Source: Rattus norvegicus
Taxonomy: Eukaryota > Chordata > Mammalia > Rodentia > Muridae
Direction: 5' to 3'
Length of the DNA: 64,000 bases
Assembly (NCBI RefSeq): GCF_036323735.1
Contig: NW_026947367.1
Span: 1,992,501 to 2,056,500 of the forward strand
The position numbers were made by a program, and so were the translations under genes. Shown in pieces: positions 46,857-58,960 of this stretch (the stretch's first letter is position 1; the number at the start of each line of letters is the position of its first letter). Below the pieces are notes generated by a model that searched no databases, had not been told where the DNA came from, and worked only from the letters and a program-made list of their open reading frames with translations.

Positions 46857-48540
46857 TTATGTAGAATTGAGTCCTTTGGTGTTTTGTTTTATTTGGGACC
46901 AATATTTGCTTTTTTCTGTTAATTTTTTTGTTAGATATCAAATTATGTTTCTGTGGCTATCTTCTTTAACTCTTTTGTGTTTTTTCAAAGTAGATTATTT
47001 TCTTGCTTTGTGTGGGGGTGTAGTTTCCCTCCTTGTTCTGGAACATTAGATATATTATCTTTTGAAGGACTGGATTTGTGGAAATATATTTTCTAAATTC
47101 GCTATTGTGTGGCATATCTTGATATCTCCATCTATGTTGTTAAGAGTTTTTATAGTAGCATGGGTTGACATTTTTGTTCTTTTAGAATCTGTGTGATATA
47201 TGCCCAGGATCTGTGTCTTTTATGAAGTCTGGTGGAATTCTGATAGGTTTGCCTTTTTATGTTAGTTGACCTTTTTGCCTTACTGCTTTTAATATTTTTT
47301 CTTTGATTTGTGGACTTTATACTTTGACTATTATATGATGGGAGAAAATTCTTTTCTGGTCTAATTTTTTGGAGTACTATTTACTTCTCATATATTGTCT
47401 CTTTCTTTAGGTTAGGGAACATCTGTAGTATAATTTTGTTGAAGATATTTACTGGCCCTTCAAAGTGGGAGTCTTCATTCTCTTCTATACCTATAATCCT
47501 TAGGTTTTATCGACTCATTTTGTCTGAGATTTCTGGGATGTTTTGGGTTAGGAGTTTTTGTGTTTTGCATTTTTTGACAGTAGTGTCAATGTTTTCTATG
47601 GTACCTTCTGTCTCTGATAATCTTTTCATCTTTTATGTTCTGTTGTTTGATGCTTGCATTCTTGAATCCTAATTTCTTTCCCAGGTTTTCCATATCCAGA
47701 GTGACTCTTTTTGTGTGTTTTTGTTGTTGTTGTTGTTGCTGTTTAAATATTTTTTTTCGTGATGGGTTGTTCAATTCCTCCACCTCTTTGATTATGGTCT
47801 CCTGTAATTCTTTAAGGGAGTTTTGTGTTTCCTCTACAAGGGCTTGTATCTCTTTACATCTGTTGTCCTGTATTTCCTTGATGGAGTTATTCATGTCTTT
47901 CTTAAAATCCTTTAACATCATCATGTTAAGTGATTTGAAGTACAAACATTTCTTTTTCTTTTCTGTTCTGTTGAGGGTATCCTAGCCTTGCGTTGGTGTG
48001 AGAACTGAGTTCTGATGATGTCATGTAGCCTTGGTTTATGTTGCTTAGGCTATTATACTTCCCTCTTGCCATCTCGTTATCTCTGGGGTTAGCTGGTTTT
48101 ACTGTCTCTGACAATGGATTGATCCTCCTGTAAGCCTGTGTGTCAGCACTCCATGGAGACTAGTTCTTTCCTGAAGCATCTTGTGTACCAAAGCTGTGGA
48201 ACAGGTTCAGCTACAAGGAATAGATAGAAATCAAAAGTATCCTGTAGCAGACTGCCCCTCTCCTCCTGGGTTCTGAGGACTCTGAGAAGTGGTAGTCTCT
48301 AATGTGATCTTGAGTGTGTCAGTACTCCTGGAAATCCAGCCATTTCCTGGTGGTGTCTGGGCACAGAGAGGTGAGGTACAGGTTCAGCTATGGAAACATA
48401 GTTTTGGGTCCTCTTGATTTTTAATCTTTCACTGGAACAGCTCACAAATGAAATTTGACTCTGTGACCAGTGAGCCCCTAGGAATGATCATCCCTTTGTT
48501 TCTTCAGAGACTGGACAACACATGAGTGGCGCCTGACATT
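46331..48540 (-). mobile_element. Minus-strand L1, 5' part only (5'UTR, ORF1, ORF2 start)
   Basis: Read on the minus strand: 5'UTR about 48540-48075; ORF1 from about 48072 (MARGKYNSLSNINQGY) down to about 47060, broken by frameshifts; then ORF2 endonuclease start down to about 46331. ORF1 contains a (CAA/CAG)n tract, seen as TTG/CTG repeats at 47717-47739, encoding about eight glutamines where other copies have a charged coiled coil. A (TA)n(CA)n microsatellite (46761-46854) has expanded inside the ORF2 start. The 3' two thirds of the element are missing. Confidence 0.82.
46761..46854. repeat. (TA)n(CA)n microsatellite
   Basis: About 43 bp of TA, TGTA, then about 46 bp of CA, inside the minus-strand L1. 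Confidence 0.97.
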
Positions 48541-50048
48541 TTTACATGGGCGCTATGAATTAAAATAAGGTATCATATTCTTACATGTCAAATGTATTCC
48601 TAACTGAGATAATTGCTCAGTCAACAAAGCATTGCTGTTGAATATGAAATAGACTATCGTTGAAAAATAAAATGTTTAGACAATGTCATCTAGGTAATTG
48701 AATTTTAATATATTTATCAACTCACTTAAATACTTCATGATGGTTTAACCAACGCATGGAATGCATATTCATTAAAACGAAGAAAAGCATAAAGTTTATT
48801 TTTACAACTTTCTGAATCATGTAATAAATAATAAGTCTCCATTAATGTACCGGGATCCATAATAGTGGTATAGATTATGAATGAATAAAAAGTATTATGA
48901 GCTTTCTTTTATAAAAATTGCATAAAGATATAAGAAAAAAGAAAGAAGTGAATGCATAAATCAGTGTGTTGCAGGTGATTGTATGCACATAATTCAAGAA
49001 TCTATTTTAGAAATAAGTTCATTGAGACTGTCCTAAGAAAGTGACAGTTAAGTTAAATAAGATGAAAAATAATTGAACTATATTTCGGGCAATATTACAA
49101 TAAATATAAGGTCAATAAAAGGAAAAAGAGCTTGACATATACAAAAAGTAAATGTGAAAGAAGGTTGTATAGATTAAGTGATGGAAGAGAGGACGAAATA
49201 AATCTGAAGCTTAGGCAAATAAAGCATATGGGCTTACAGAAACAATATAAGAGATATAAATTTTTATTTATGGAAAATATCTTAGAAATAATTGAATAGT
49301 TTTAAATAAGTTTGTTTAACTCAGTATGTATATAGGAAGGGACTCTGGTTACTTATGTATTATGAAATGATACCGAGCATGATTTGAAGGCTGTTTTTGA
49401 AGTTTAACTGGAAGTAGTGTCAGTGATAATGAAAAAGAGTCATATCAGAGAGCTATGTTGGAAATTGATGTTTTTGGTAGAAGAATGAGGGTGGGGAGGG
49501 CAGGAGTCAAATAAAGCTAATGTCTTTTTTCTGAGCAAATGAAAAGGTGTTGGGATTATTTACTCTGATTTGAAATATTTCATGATAAGTGGGTTTAGGA
49601 GAATTTTAAAGGAATTTATTTTAGGTCGATTTACTTCAAGATGCTTGAAAGAACCTGTAACTCACTAGACATTTCTACTTACTGTACATGGTTTTGTGAT
49701 TTAAGCCATTACTCAGAGCATTATTAGCTGTTATATAAGAAAAAACTTAATTCAATATCTGTATTTATTAAGTTATATCTGGGAGTTCTTATTTAATAAA
49801 GAGCAAACCTATGATTATACTACATGTTTATTTAGTATATTCAGCAAATTATTTGCCCATTTACTTACTACAAACATTTTAGATTGCAATTAGAATTTAA
49901 TCCAAGTTTATGGGGGTTGACACGGCTGTTTGATTAGTATTTAATAGCTCATGAATGTGAATTTCACAGAAAGAAGTCATTTGCTCAGTTTTTGTAAATT
50001 TACAGACCCTAGAAGAGAAAAAAATATGTAATAAATTCTAGCTCTTCT

Positions 50049-50050
<2 letters not shown>
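48541..50050. other. AT-rich unassigned DNA
   Basis: About 1.5 kb with no open frame over 60 codons and no similarity to the L1, ID or array sequences of the window. I see no gene. Ancient decayed repeats are possible. Confidence 0.6.
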
Positions 50051-50079
<29 letters not shown>

Positions 50080-50153
50080 GGAGCTGGGGACCGAACCCAG
50101 GGCCTTGCGCTTCCTAAGCAAGCGCTGTACTACTGAGCTAAATCACCAACCCC
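50051..50153 (-). mobile_element. ID SINE (inverted)
   Basis: A 29-base T run (50051-50079) is followed by GGAGCTGGGGACCGAACCCA and ends CACCAACCCC. On the minus strand this is GGGGTTGG..., with an A-box-like TTTAGCTCAGTAGT and B-box-like GGGTTCGGTCC, then an A tail. ID elements are tRNA-Ala/BC1-derived and especially abundant in rat. The flanks share TCTAGTTTT, a probable target duplication. Confidence 0.95.
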
Positions 50154-52842
50154 TCTAGTTTTCATATTTAGTATTTTAGTGTGTTATGCAGAAATTCTGA
50201 ATCCAGATGATTTTAACTATAATATCCAGTACTATTAAACATATGCACAGCATTTTACAACTATGAATAGTATATGCTTTCTGAAAATTTTCATTAAAAG
50301 AGCCAGAAATTCTTCATGACTTCTACCGAACATGGACATTGGGAACAGAGTAAACCGCAAATAAGAAAATGCAGAAAGTGATTGACACACGCAAATTCTT
50401 GGTTTTAAATTTAACAATCGTGATAGTTATCGGATAGAGCTTTGAAAATAGAGTCAATGACAGGATGAAAAATACTGAAGAAGAGTATTTAAATTAAATT
50501 TTTACTAAATAAAAGAAAACAGTGGATCTGAAGGTAAGCTACATTTAACAAATTGACCCTGACCTTCTGCCACTATTTATTTAATGCTTTGGTTTTTGTT
50601 CTTATATTATGTTTAGAAACATATCAATGATTCTCATTATTCTTAAATAAATGATATGCAGTTCAGCTGATTAAATATTCCACATTATCTTAATGTTCTT
50701 CTGTATCATTAGATATTAAAATTATAGAGATTATTTTGACTAGAATAAAATTTATTGTTTCCTTATCATATGAGAGAAGCAATTATTTACAGAGAATGGA
50801 TACTGATATTTTCTAAATAATGTCAATAGAGGTTTAAAGCATATATATTAGCTCAATCATTTATACCTCCAAATGAAAGTCATTAAATGTTACTACACAT
50901 ATAGTATGTAAAGGAAGTGATATATAGGGATAAAACCAACACCTATCGTGCCACAATCATCTATTATCCCCATGATGAAAGCCAATCCTAGGAAGAGAAG
51001 ATGGTACAGACACATTGAAGGATAAATCAGCTTCATTCAAAATGAGGATTGAGCTGAAAAGGGATTTGAACTAAGAATAGTTAATAATAATATAAATAAG
51101 GTTAATGTTATGAGACCTGGTTTACCTGATATGGTTGCCTTATCCCTTTAACTTGGGCAGTCACATTTCTGCTCTGTGGAATGAGACGTCTCCACCTTCT
51201 CTGCCCTCACATATTTCAGTTTGTCACATGGTCCTCAGGACATCCTTATACCTGGGGAGGTATTTTTGTTCTTGGAAATACAAAATGCTCATATTTCCTG
51301 ACTTCGGAGACAGGGTTAAAAGGAAATGGGAAGTGAGTTACATACATACCACAACTCTTCTGTATTATTCCCTAAATGGGGGTTTTTCGAGGATGGGATA
51401 CTTGAGGTGAGCAGAAAGGAAAGATGCTGCTTTATTTGAAATATTTTCTTACCTCATTCTGTGCCCCTGTAAAGGGCCCAGCCTTATCTCTCAGGCGTGG
51501 CCATGTTCCTGTCACTGCTCCCCTCCCTATTTCTTGCAGCTCTTAATTCTAGTTCCTGCTTGCCACTCTAGGTTTCATCTTGACCAGATTCAGCTCATTT
51601 TCCTGTGATCCTGCTCTGAAACATACACAAGTTTTTTTTTTTTCTTTTGTTTCATTTTGAATCGTTTAATGTTTATGTTGGCTTTTGTTTTACCTCTTTT
51701 ATGGAAGCCTTAGAGGAGAATCATTCAGGGATGTCTGTTTTGATTGGAATGAGAAAATAAAGAAAAAATCCCTTTTTAAATTTACAAGACATTTTCATAT
51801 CTAAGTTTTTCACTAACATTTCCCACCATGCTAGTTTATCTCCCTGTCTTGTCCTGAGTTGTTTCCTCTCATTGCTACTTGGATACTGCCTCGTAGGACT
51901 TACTGCAGAACCATGAATTCTGGCATACACGAGGAAGGAGTTGATTCTTCACCACTTTTCTAACCCTTTTTTAGATGTATCTTCTTTCTCTCTTGAGCTA
52001 TTTGAATTAATTTGGATTACTGTACTCAATTGTATAGTACTATAGTGCTTGCGCCTTGAAAATATCTGTTATTATTGTCTTGTCATAGTTCTACAGCTCA
52101 GGGTTGGGCCTAGTTACATTTTGGAACATTATTCCAAGAAGTTTGTGAACTTGAAAAAAACCTAGGCAGCAGCTATCAATACTTTCAGATGGTACTTTAA
52201 TACATGAGGGCTTAAAAACTTTAATATATCATGGAAAAAGCAGTATGAGATTCCTGTTTCTGTAAAGTACTTGAAAAACAAAAAAGGGAAAAAGATCATG
52301 CCCCACTCACTTTTGTGTTCACGTAGGGTGCACAAATGTGACTTTAGTTTTGATGCCTTTTCTGGTTAGAACATAAAATTGTTTGTGGTAGTTTGCGGTA
52401 ATGGTTTGCTTCTATTAGTTTACGCTTTTGTGATTTTTTTTTGTCGTCATTATTCCCATTAGGGCCATGGTTCCCCATTTTGTATAGATAAAAGGTGGAT
52501 TCAGTCCAGCTATTATTGTCCTGGGGAACAACCCACAATTTTGGGAACAAATGTCCGCAATTATGTAGTTGACTATGGTTTGAAATCCTTCCTTGCCATC
52601 ACTTTCTTGCAGCAACATAATTCTGTTCTATCTCTTCAATAATTGACAACCCTATAATCCCATTATATATCTGTATGTAGGGGGAAATGGGATTCTTTAA
52701 ATTTTCTGTGTTATGTGGTTTTATTCTTCCATAAATTATTTCCCACAGCCACAGAGCACAGCACACTACCGGGCATTATTGAATGCTGGGATAATTGGGG
52801 AAGGGTAGTTTGAAATACATCACTGTTCTTTGTGTCAGAGAT
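50154..52842. other. AT-rich unassigned DNA
   Basis: No L1 or array similarity seen. The longest open frame is 91 codons (plus, 51135-51410) in a slightly GC-richer patch with no recognisable domain and no splice context I can support. A C/T-rich patch lies at 51470-51600. I see no convincing gene. Confidence 0.55.
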
Positions 52843-52843
52843 T

Positions 52844-52936
52844 TTTTTTCTTTTTTTTTTTCGGAGCTGGGGACCGAATCCAGGGCCTTGCGCTTGGTAG
52901 GCAAGCACTCTACCACTGAGCTAAATCCCTAACCCC
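52844..52936 (-). mobile_element. ID SINE (inverted)
   Basis: T-rich run then CGGAGCTGGGGACCGAATCC and an end at CCCTAACCCC; the minus strand begins GGGGTTAGGGATTTAGCTCA. Target duplication AGAGATT (52837-52843) against AGCGATT (52937-52943), one mismatch. Full length. Confidence 0.95.
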
Positions 52937-53480
52937 AGCGATTCTTATTTTTAATAAGTAATCCATCCTATAGAAAAAGCTAATTAACTCTTGTATTCTC
53001 CTTCATATATGGGTGCTGCTGTGAATAAATTCCATTTTTCCATTGATAAACAAAAATAAAATCCCATAAAGGCACGAAAATACATAAAGAGGGAAAAGTA
53101 TCCACAAAGAAAATGCATTTAAAATGGAGAAAAATATAAACAAAATGAGATCAAAATTTATAGCCAGAAATTATGAAATTAAAAATTTCATTATAAAACT
53201 ACAAATTCGTAAGGTTAGATAATACAAATATATATTCATGCAAAGAGGAAAACATTAAATGCAATGTATGCACAAAGAGTTAACTCAAAATGTATTATAT
53301 AAACCAAGATTGGAATGGAGCACTCACTGTTTCTGCTGTAGAGGCAAAAATGGAAGGACTACCACTAGGTTTACCCCAGGTTTATTGCATAGTGACAAAT
53401 TTTAAGAAAGGTGATGTTTCAAAAATACCTCACAAATAAATCATTGATAATTTAAACAAATACAAAAATAATAAAATATA
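52937..53480. other. AT-rich unassigned DNA
   Basis: A-rich, with no ORF over 60 codons and no repeat family recognised. It ends where L1 similarity starts, near 53481. Confidence 0.55.
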
Positions 53481-54440
53481 GAAGAGCAACCCTAGTCAAT
53501 GGTGATCTGATAGGATGCATAGGATTACTTCGATATTCTGGTATTTTTTGAGGCCTGTTATGTGAATGAGTTTATGGTCAAATTTGGAGAAGTTACAATG
53601 AGGTGAAGAGGAAAAGGTATATTCTTTGGTTTTAGGAAGAAATGTTTCCTAAATCTCTGTTAAATACATTTGGATTTTTCAAGTTATTAAAATAAATTCT
53701 GTTATTTTAACCGTATATGTTTACTTTCAGTTTCCATAAATTGTCCGTTGATGAGAGTGCGGAGTTGAAGTCTCCTACAATTTATTGTGTGTGGTGCAAT
53801 ATTTGCTTTGACCTATAGTTATGTTTCATTTATGAATTTAGGTGTCCTTGCATTTGAAACATAGTTGTTCAGAATTGAAAGTTCATCTTAGCATTATTTT
53901 TCTTTGACAAGTATGGTTACCTTCCTTATCATTTTTGATAACTTTGTGTTGAAAGTCAATTTTATTCGATATTAGAAAGGCTACTCCAGCTTGTTTCTTG
54001 GGAACATTTGCTTAGAATTTTTCTCCAGGCTTTTACCCTGAGATACTCTTTCTTTGTCACTAAGGTGTATTTCCTGTATGCAGCAAAATCTTGGGTCCTC
54101 TTTACGTATTCAGTCTCCTAGTTTATGTCCTTTTATTTGGGGAATTGTGTTCATTGATTTTAAGAGATATTAAATGAAATGGACTATTGCTTTCTATTAT
54201 TTTTGTTGTTAGAAAGGGAACTACTATTGTGTGGCTACCATCTTTTGGGTTTGTTGAAAGATTATTTCGCTACTTTTTGCTACGGTGTAGTTTCCCTCCT
54301 TGGGTTGGAAGTTTCCATCTACTATCATTTATAGGGTTGGATTTGTGGAAAGATATTGTGTACATTTCACTTTGCCATGGAATGTCTTGGTTTCTCCATC
54401 CATGGTAATTGAAAATTTCACCAGATATCCTAGCCTGAAG
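53481..54440 (-). mobile_element. Inverted 5' segment of an L1 (ORF2 endonuclease to RT start)
   Basis: Reverse complement matches the ORF2 endonuclease region, for example the GTGATCTGATAGGATGCAT and 'TTTCTTGGGAACATTTGCTT' stretches. It lies head-to-head with plus-strand L1 from 54441. This arrangement is typical of L1 5' inversion by twin priming, but the plus-strand part also shows rearrangement. Confidence 0.75.
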
Positions 54441-57130
54441 ATCCAGAAATGAATGCACACACCTACAGTCACTTTGTCTTCGACAAAGGTGCTAAAACCA
54501 CGAAATGGAAAAAAGACAGAATTTTCACGAAATTATGGTTCAACTGGAGGTCAGCATATAGAAGAATCAATTATGTAAACAAACCTCCGGGGGGTGGCAA
54601 ATGAACATCTTATTAGATGCTGATAAAAATTTAAAAAAATCAATATTTCTTCATGTTATAAGTCTTGGAAAATATCAGGAATTCAACGGCCATACGAAAA
54701 CATAGTAAGTATTAAAAAAAAAAAAGTAGCCAGCATCAAACTTACTGGAGAGAAATTTGAAGCAATACCACAAAAATCACGGACTGGAAAAGGTTGCCTA
54801 ATCTCTACTTACTCCTTCAGTATGGTACTGGAAGTCTTATTCACAGAAAATAGAAAAAAACACGGGGCAAAACGGAAAAATTTAGAAAGCCAGAAGCTAA
54901 AATATCACGATTTTTAGATGATGTGATTGTATATTTTAGTGACCCCAAAATTTCCACCAGAAAACTCCTTCAGGTGATAAACAACTTCAGCAAAGTGGCT
55001 GGATGTGAACTTAACTCAAACAAATCTATAGCATTCTACTTCAAGGATAAACAGTTTGAGGGGAACTTAAGGAAATAACAGTCTTCCCAATAGTCACAAA
55101 AAAGAAAAAAATACCTCAGGTTTACTCTAAACAAGCAAGTGAAATTCTGTATGACAGGAACTTCAAGTCTCTGAAGAAAAAAAAAAACATTGACGAAGGT
55201 CTCATAAGATGGAATAATTTCCCATGTTCATGCATGGGAAGGGTTAATATTGTAAAAATGGCCATCTTGCCAAAAGCAGTCAACAGATTCTAGGCAATCA
55301 CCATCAAAATTCCAACTCAATTCTTCACAGAGTTAGAAAGACCAATTTGAAATATTAATATTAATATTAATAAAAATTGATCTGAACGGTACAGAGACAG
55401 TGAGGTAGATCAATGGACTATAGACACTTGATATTTGACAATGAACCAAAACCATCCAATGGAAAGATAACATTTTCAACAAATGTTTCTCATTCGACTG
55501 GAGGTTACCATGTAGAAGAATGGAAATCTATCAATTCGTATCACCCTGTACAAAGCGGAAGTCGAAGTGGATCAAGTATCTCCATAAAAAATGACATATA
55601 ATCTTAAACTAATAGAAGAAAAAGTGGGTAAGTTTCCTGTACAGAACACCAATGGCTTTTACTCCAAGATCAAGAATCTACAAATGGGACTTCATAAAGC
55701 TCTTATAGGGCTAGGGCTGTGGCATTTGGAAAAAGGTACAATCAACAAATTACGAAAAGATCTTTACCAATCTTCCATATGATAGAGGGCTAAAATCAAT
55801 CTATACAACGACTCAAATAGTCCTTTCAAAAATGCTGTATAGCGCTAAACAAAGAATTCTCTACTGAGGAATATCAACATCCTTAGCCATCAGGATAATG
55901 CAAATCACAAAATTCTAAGGTTACACGCACTCCAGTTAGAATGGCTAAAGTAAAAAAATGAGATGACAACAGATGCTGGCAAGGAGGTGGAGAAAGACAA
56001 ACTCTCCTCCATGTTTGGTCAGATTGCAAGCTTGTACAACCACTCTGGAAATCAGTCTGGAGTTTTCTCACAAAGTTGGATATAGGACTACCTGAGGATA
56101 CCACAAACCCACTTCTTGGATATATACCCAAAAGATCTCCAACATATAAGAAGGACACGTGATGCTACAGGTTGAGAGCACCTTTCTTTTTTATAATAGC
56201 CAGAAGCTGAAAAGAAACCAGATGTCTCTCCACATAGTAATGGATAAAGGAAATGTGGTACATTTACACACCTGTGTTCTTCTAAGCTATCAAAAACAAA
56301 GTTTGTATAAAATTCTTAAGATGGAAGTAGAAATTATCATTCTGTGTGAGGTAACCCAGTCACAAAAGAATGCAAATGGTAAACATTTATTAGAAGTGTG
56401 TATCAGCCCAAAAGTGTGGAATACACAAGGAAGAATTCTCAGGTCATATGAAGCCCAAGCAGAAAGAAGACCAAAATGCAGATGTTACATTCCTTCTTAG
56501 AAGGGATAAAAAATATTCATGGTAGGAAGTACAAGGATAAAGAGTTAACCAGGGACTGAAGAAAGGGTCAACCAGAGACTGCCTCTTGTTGGGATCTGTC
56601 CCATATGCAGTCACACAAACCAGTCACTATTGCTGATGCAAACATGCCCTTATTGACAGGACTCAGATAAGGATATCTCCTGAGAGACTCTGACTGAACC
56701 CTACTGACACTGGTGAGGATGATTGTAGCTAAACATTGGACAGAACAAGGGGGTTCAATGGAGTTGTTAGAGAGCTGAAGGGGTTTGCAAAACCCCAGGA
56801 AGAACAATAATATCAACCAACCAGACCCCACTAGAAATTTGAGGGATCAAACCACCCACTAGTGAGTAAAGATTGAGGGACCCATGAGTGCAGCCACATA
56901 TGTGGCAGAGGATTGCACTGTCTAACATCGTTGAAAGGAAAAGCCCTTAATCCTGTGAAGACTTGTTTCCCAATGTAGGGTAATGCCGGGGCATTGAAGT
57001 TGAAGTGGATTGGTGGGAATGGGAACATCCTCAGCGATGCCATGTATCTGGTGGGGGTTATGGGAGAGGGAGGAAAAGAGATAACATTTGAAATGTAAAT
57101 ACATAAAATAGGAAAATTATTAAATAAAAA
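54441..57130 (+). mobile_element. Old L1 3' half (RT, ORF2 C-terminus, 3'UTR)
   Basis: 54441-54575 is a short piece from the ORF2 C-terminal part (compare 43920-44045). From 54576 the sequence restarts in the RT region and runs collinearly. It includes the RT 'CACGGACTGGAAAAGGTTGC' region, the DDVIVYF-like motif near 54920, the C-terminal region around 55960-56090 and the 3'UTR (about 56400-57110), ending in AAATTATTAAATAAAAATG. There are many stops. The small out-of-order piece at the inversion point makes this element a composite. Confidence 0.8.
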
Positions 57131-57702
57131 TGACATTTTCTGTCATTAAATTAATCATACAGTAAAATATCATTTCCCATTTCTGATATTGGCACAAATG
57201 TTAGAGTTTGGCATTAACTTCCTTTGGTCTCTTTTGCTGTCTATAGCCAACATGTCTCTTTTTGTTATGAGTTATATAAACAAAAATCTATTTTTCAATT
57301 TAAAGGAATATAGATTGAAAAAATACTGATATCATTTGAGAATGAAAGATACTAACAATTTTACTATACTTCCCTTTATTAAAAGTTAGACAACTCCTTG
57401 AAAAAACTTCAATGGATAATATCAAATATGTTTGTAGTAATGGTACATCAAATAATTTTTGTTAATAGCCACAAACAAGAAATGTTTCTGATATTTATAC
57501 ATTATGGTATTTGATTATGGAAGAAACTGAATGATCTTAGATTTTGAAAATAATGTATATAAATCATTCATTTTTAATTTTTGTTGACAGAAGTAAATTA
57601 TCAACGAATACATATAAACAATGTGGCACAAACTTATAATATACATAGAGCAAATTAAACATATACTTAATGAACCAAATGTGAGCAATCATGTATAAAA
57701 GC
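57131..57702. other. AT-rich unassigned DNA
   Basis: No ORF over 60 codons and no recognised repeat. It contains many ATATTTATA-like words. Confidence 0.55.
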
Positions 57703-57827
57703 AAGATATATCATGGGGTTGGGGATTTAGCACAGTGGTAGAGCGCTTGCCAAGGAAGTTCAAGGCCCTGGGTTCGGTCCCCAGCTCCGAAAAAAAAAAA
57801 AAAACAACAAAAAAAAAAGATATATCA
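57703..57827 (+). mobile_element. ID SINE with target-site duplications
   Basis: The body starts GGGGTTGGGGATTTAGCACA at 57715 and has the B-box GGGTTCGGTCC and CCCAGCTCC (about 57787), then an A-rich tail interrupted by CAACAA. The 11-bp duplication AAGATATATCA at 57703-57713 and 57817-57827 is perfect, so this is the most recent ID insertion here. Confidence 0.97.
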
Positions 57828-58660
57828 CTGAGTCTACTTACAGTTGGAGTTAAGAGATGATTCATGATTCCATGTATTTCTTTCTAGACACCTAATAAGA
57901 TAAAATTAATGTTGGAAAATGCTAAAACTGCAATTAGTAGGTTAGATCGAATATACACATTTAAACATTGCATTTGAAGAAATATACATAATGTATTTTC
58001 AAGTTTGTGTACAGCATATACTAAAATACACTATCTCCATAAATTATCAATATGACTCAAGCAATTTCTATGCTCATATTAAAGTTGAATTAGCAAGCAT
58101 ACATATACATGTATGTGTGTATGTACGCACACACACACACACACAATACTCCTAAAAATTTAAAACAAATTAGCAAATAATAAATTCATTCAGAGAAAAC
58201 CATGTAAAGTGATGAACTAAATTTCCAGAATAATGCTCTCGCAAAAGAATACTTTCAGGCATATAAAACATTGCCTCAGGATTTTTAAGAAAAATACGTA
58301 TGTGGCCAATATATGTAATCAGATCCCAGTTAGACTTATCACTCAGAATTGAAGTAGAAATTGAAGTGGACCGGGGAAAATATTAAATAACAGGGTTAAC
58401 TATATTTTTTTTTCAATTATAAAAAAGAAACATTGGAGAAACAGGTGAAAGGACACAACAGGTAAGATTGCTTTCTATTAAGCATTGATATCTAAATTTA
58501 GTCTTTATAGTCTATATAATAGACAGAGAAAAGTAAATCTTACAAGTTGTTTCTTGACTTAAACACATTTTTCTTGGCTTGTGAATATACCCAGAAACAT
58601 TCAAGACAATGTAAAGGGATAGATGCAGTGTTTAAACTAGTAAAAGACCTTTTGTTTATT
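57828..58660. other. AT-rich unassigned DNA with a short (CA)n
   Basis: A CA microsatellite of about 17 bp lies at 58129-58145, preceded by TATACATGTATGTGTGTATG. No gene seen. Confidence 0.6.
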
Positions 58661-58716
58661 TACTAGTTATGAATGTATTTTTGTAGCATTTCTTCTCAGG
58701 TTTCTGTTTGATACAT

Positions 58717-58873
58717 TATAAACCCGGCCTTTGGTGTGGTCGGTGCTTAAATTTAACTGAACATGGCTGAATATGACAATATAATAGGAATGGATCTTTG
58801 GTGCAGAGAATACCTTTGGTTTCAACCTGGTTGTAATGAAATTGTGGCCAGAGTGTGCACAATGAAACAGAAG
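58717..58873 (+). other. Possible first exon with TATA box and splice donor
   Basis: TATAAA at 58717-58722 lies 41 bp upstream of an ATG at 58763 in a small CpG-containing patch (AACCCGGCC, GTGGTCGGTGC). From the ATG, 37 codons (MAEYDNIIGMDLWCREYLW...) run in frame to AAG|GTAAGA, a near-consensus splice donor at 58873/58874. Reading through, the frame stays open to 58948. No domain is recognised and no downstream exon was found within the window. An antisense 95-codon frame (58954-58667) overlaps, so an alternative is a fragment of a retrocopy on the minus strand. Motif-based and uncertain. Confidence 0.25.
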
Positions 58874-58960
58874 GTAAGAAACTGTGGACTCGGGTACCGG
58901 GCTCTTTATGAGATTTCCCTTTTTAGTGTTGGCAGAATTGTTCCATGATATCAAGTGATT

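Noticed and set aside
46699..47049. Open frames of 80-104 codons through (TA)n(CA)n
   Set aside because: They are microsatellite read-through (Tyr-Ile and Thr-His runs) inside an L1 fragment.
47436..47985. Plus-strand frames of 78 and 116 codons
   Set aside because: They are antisense to the minus-strand L1 ORF1 fragment.
57715..57790. tRNA gene-like sequence with A and B boxes (and the inverted copies at 50080 and 52863)
   Set aside because: The body, A tail and target duplications are those of ID SINEs; the cloverleaf is not intact, so no tRNA gene is called.
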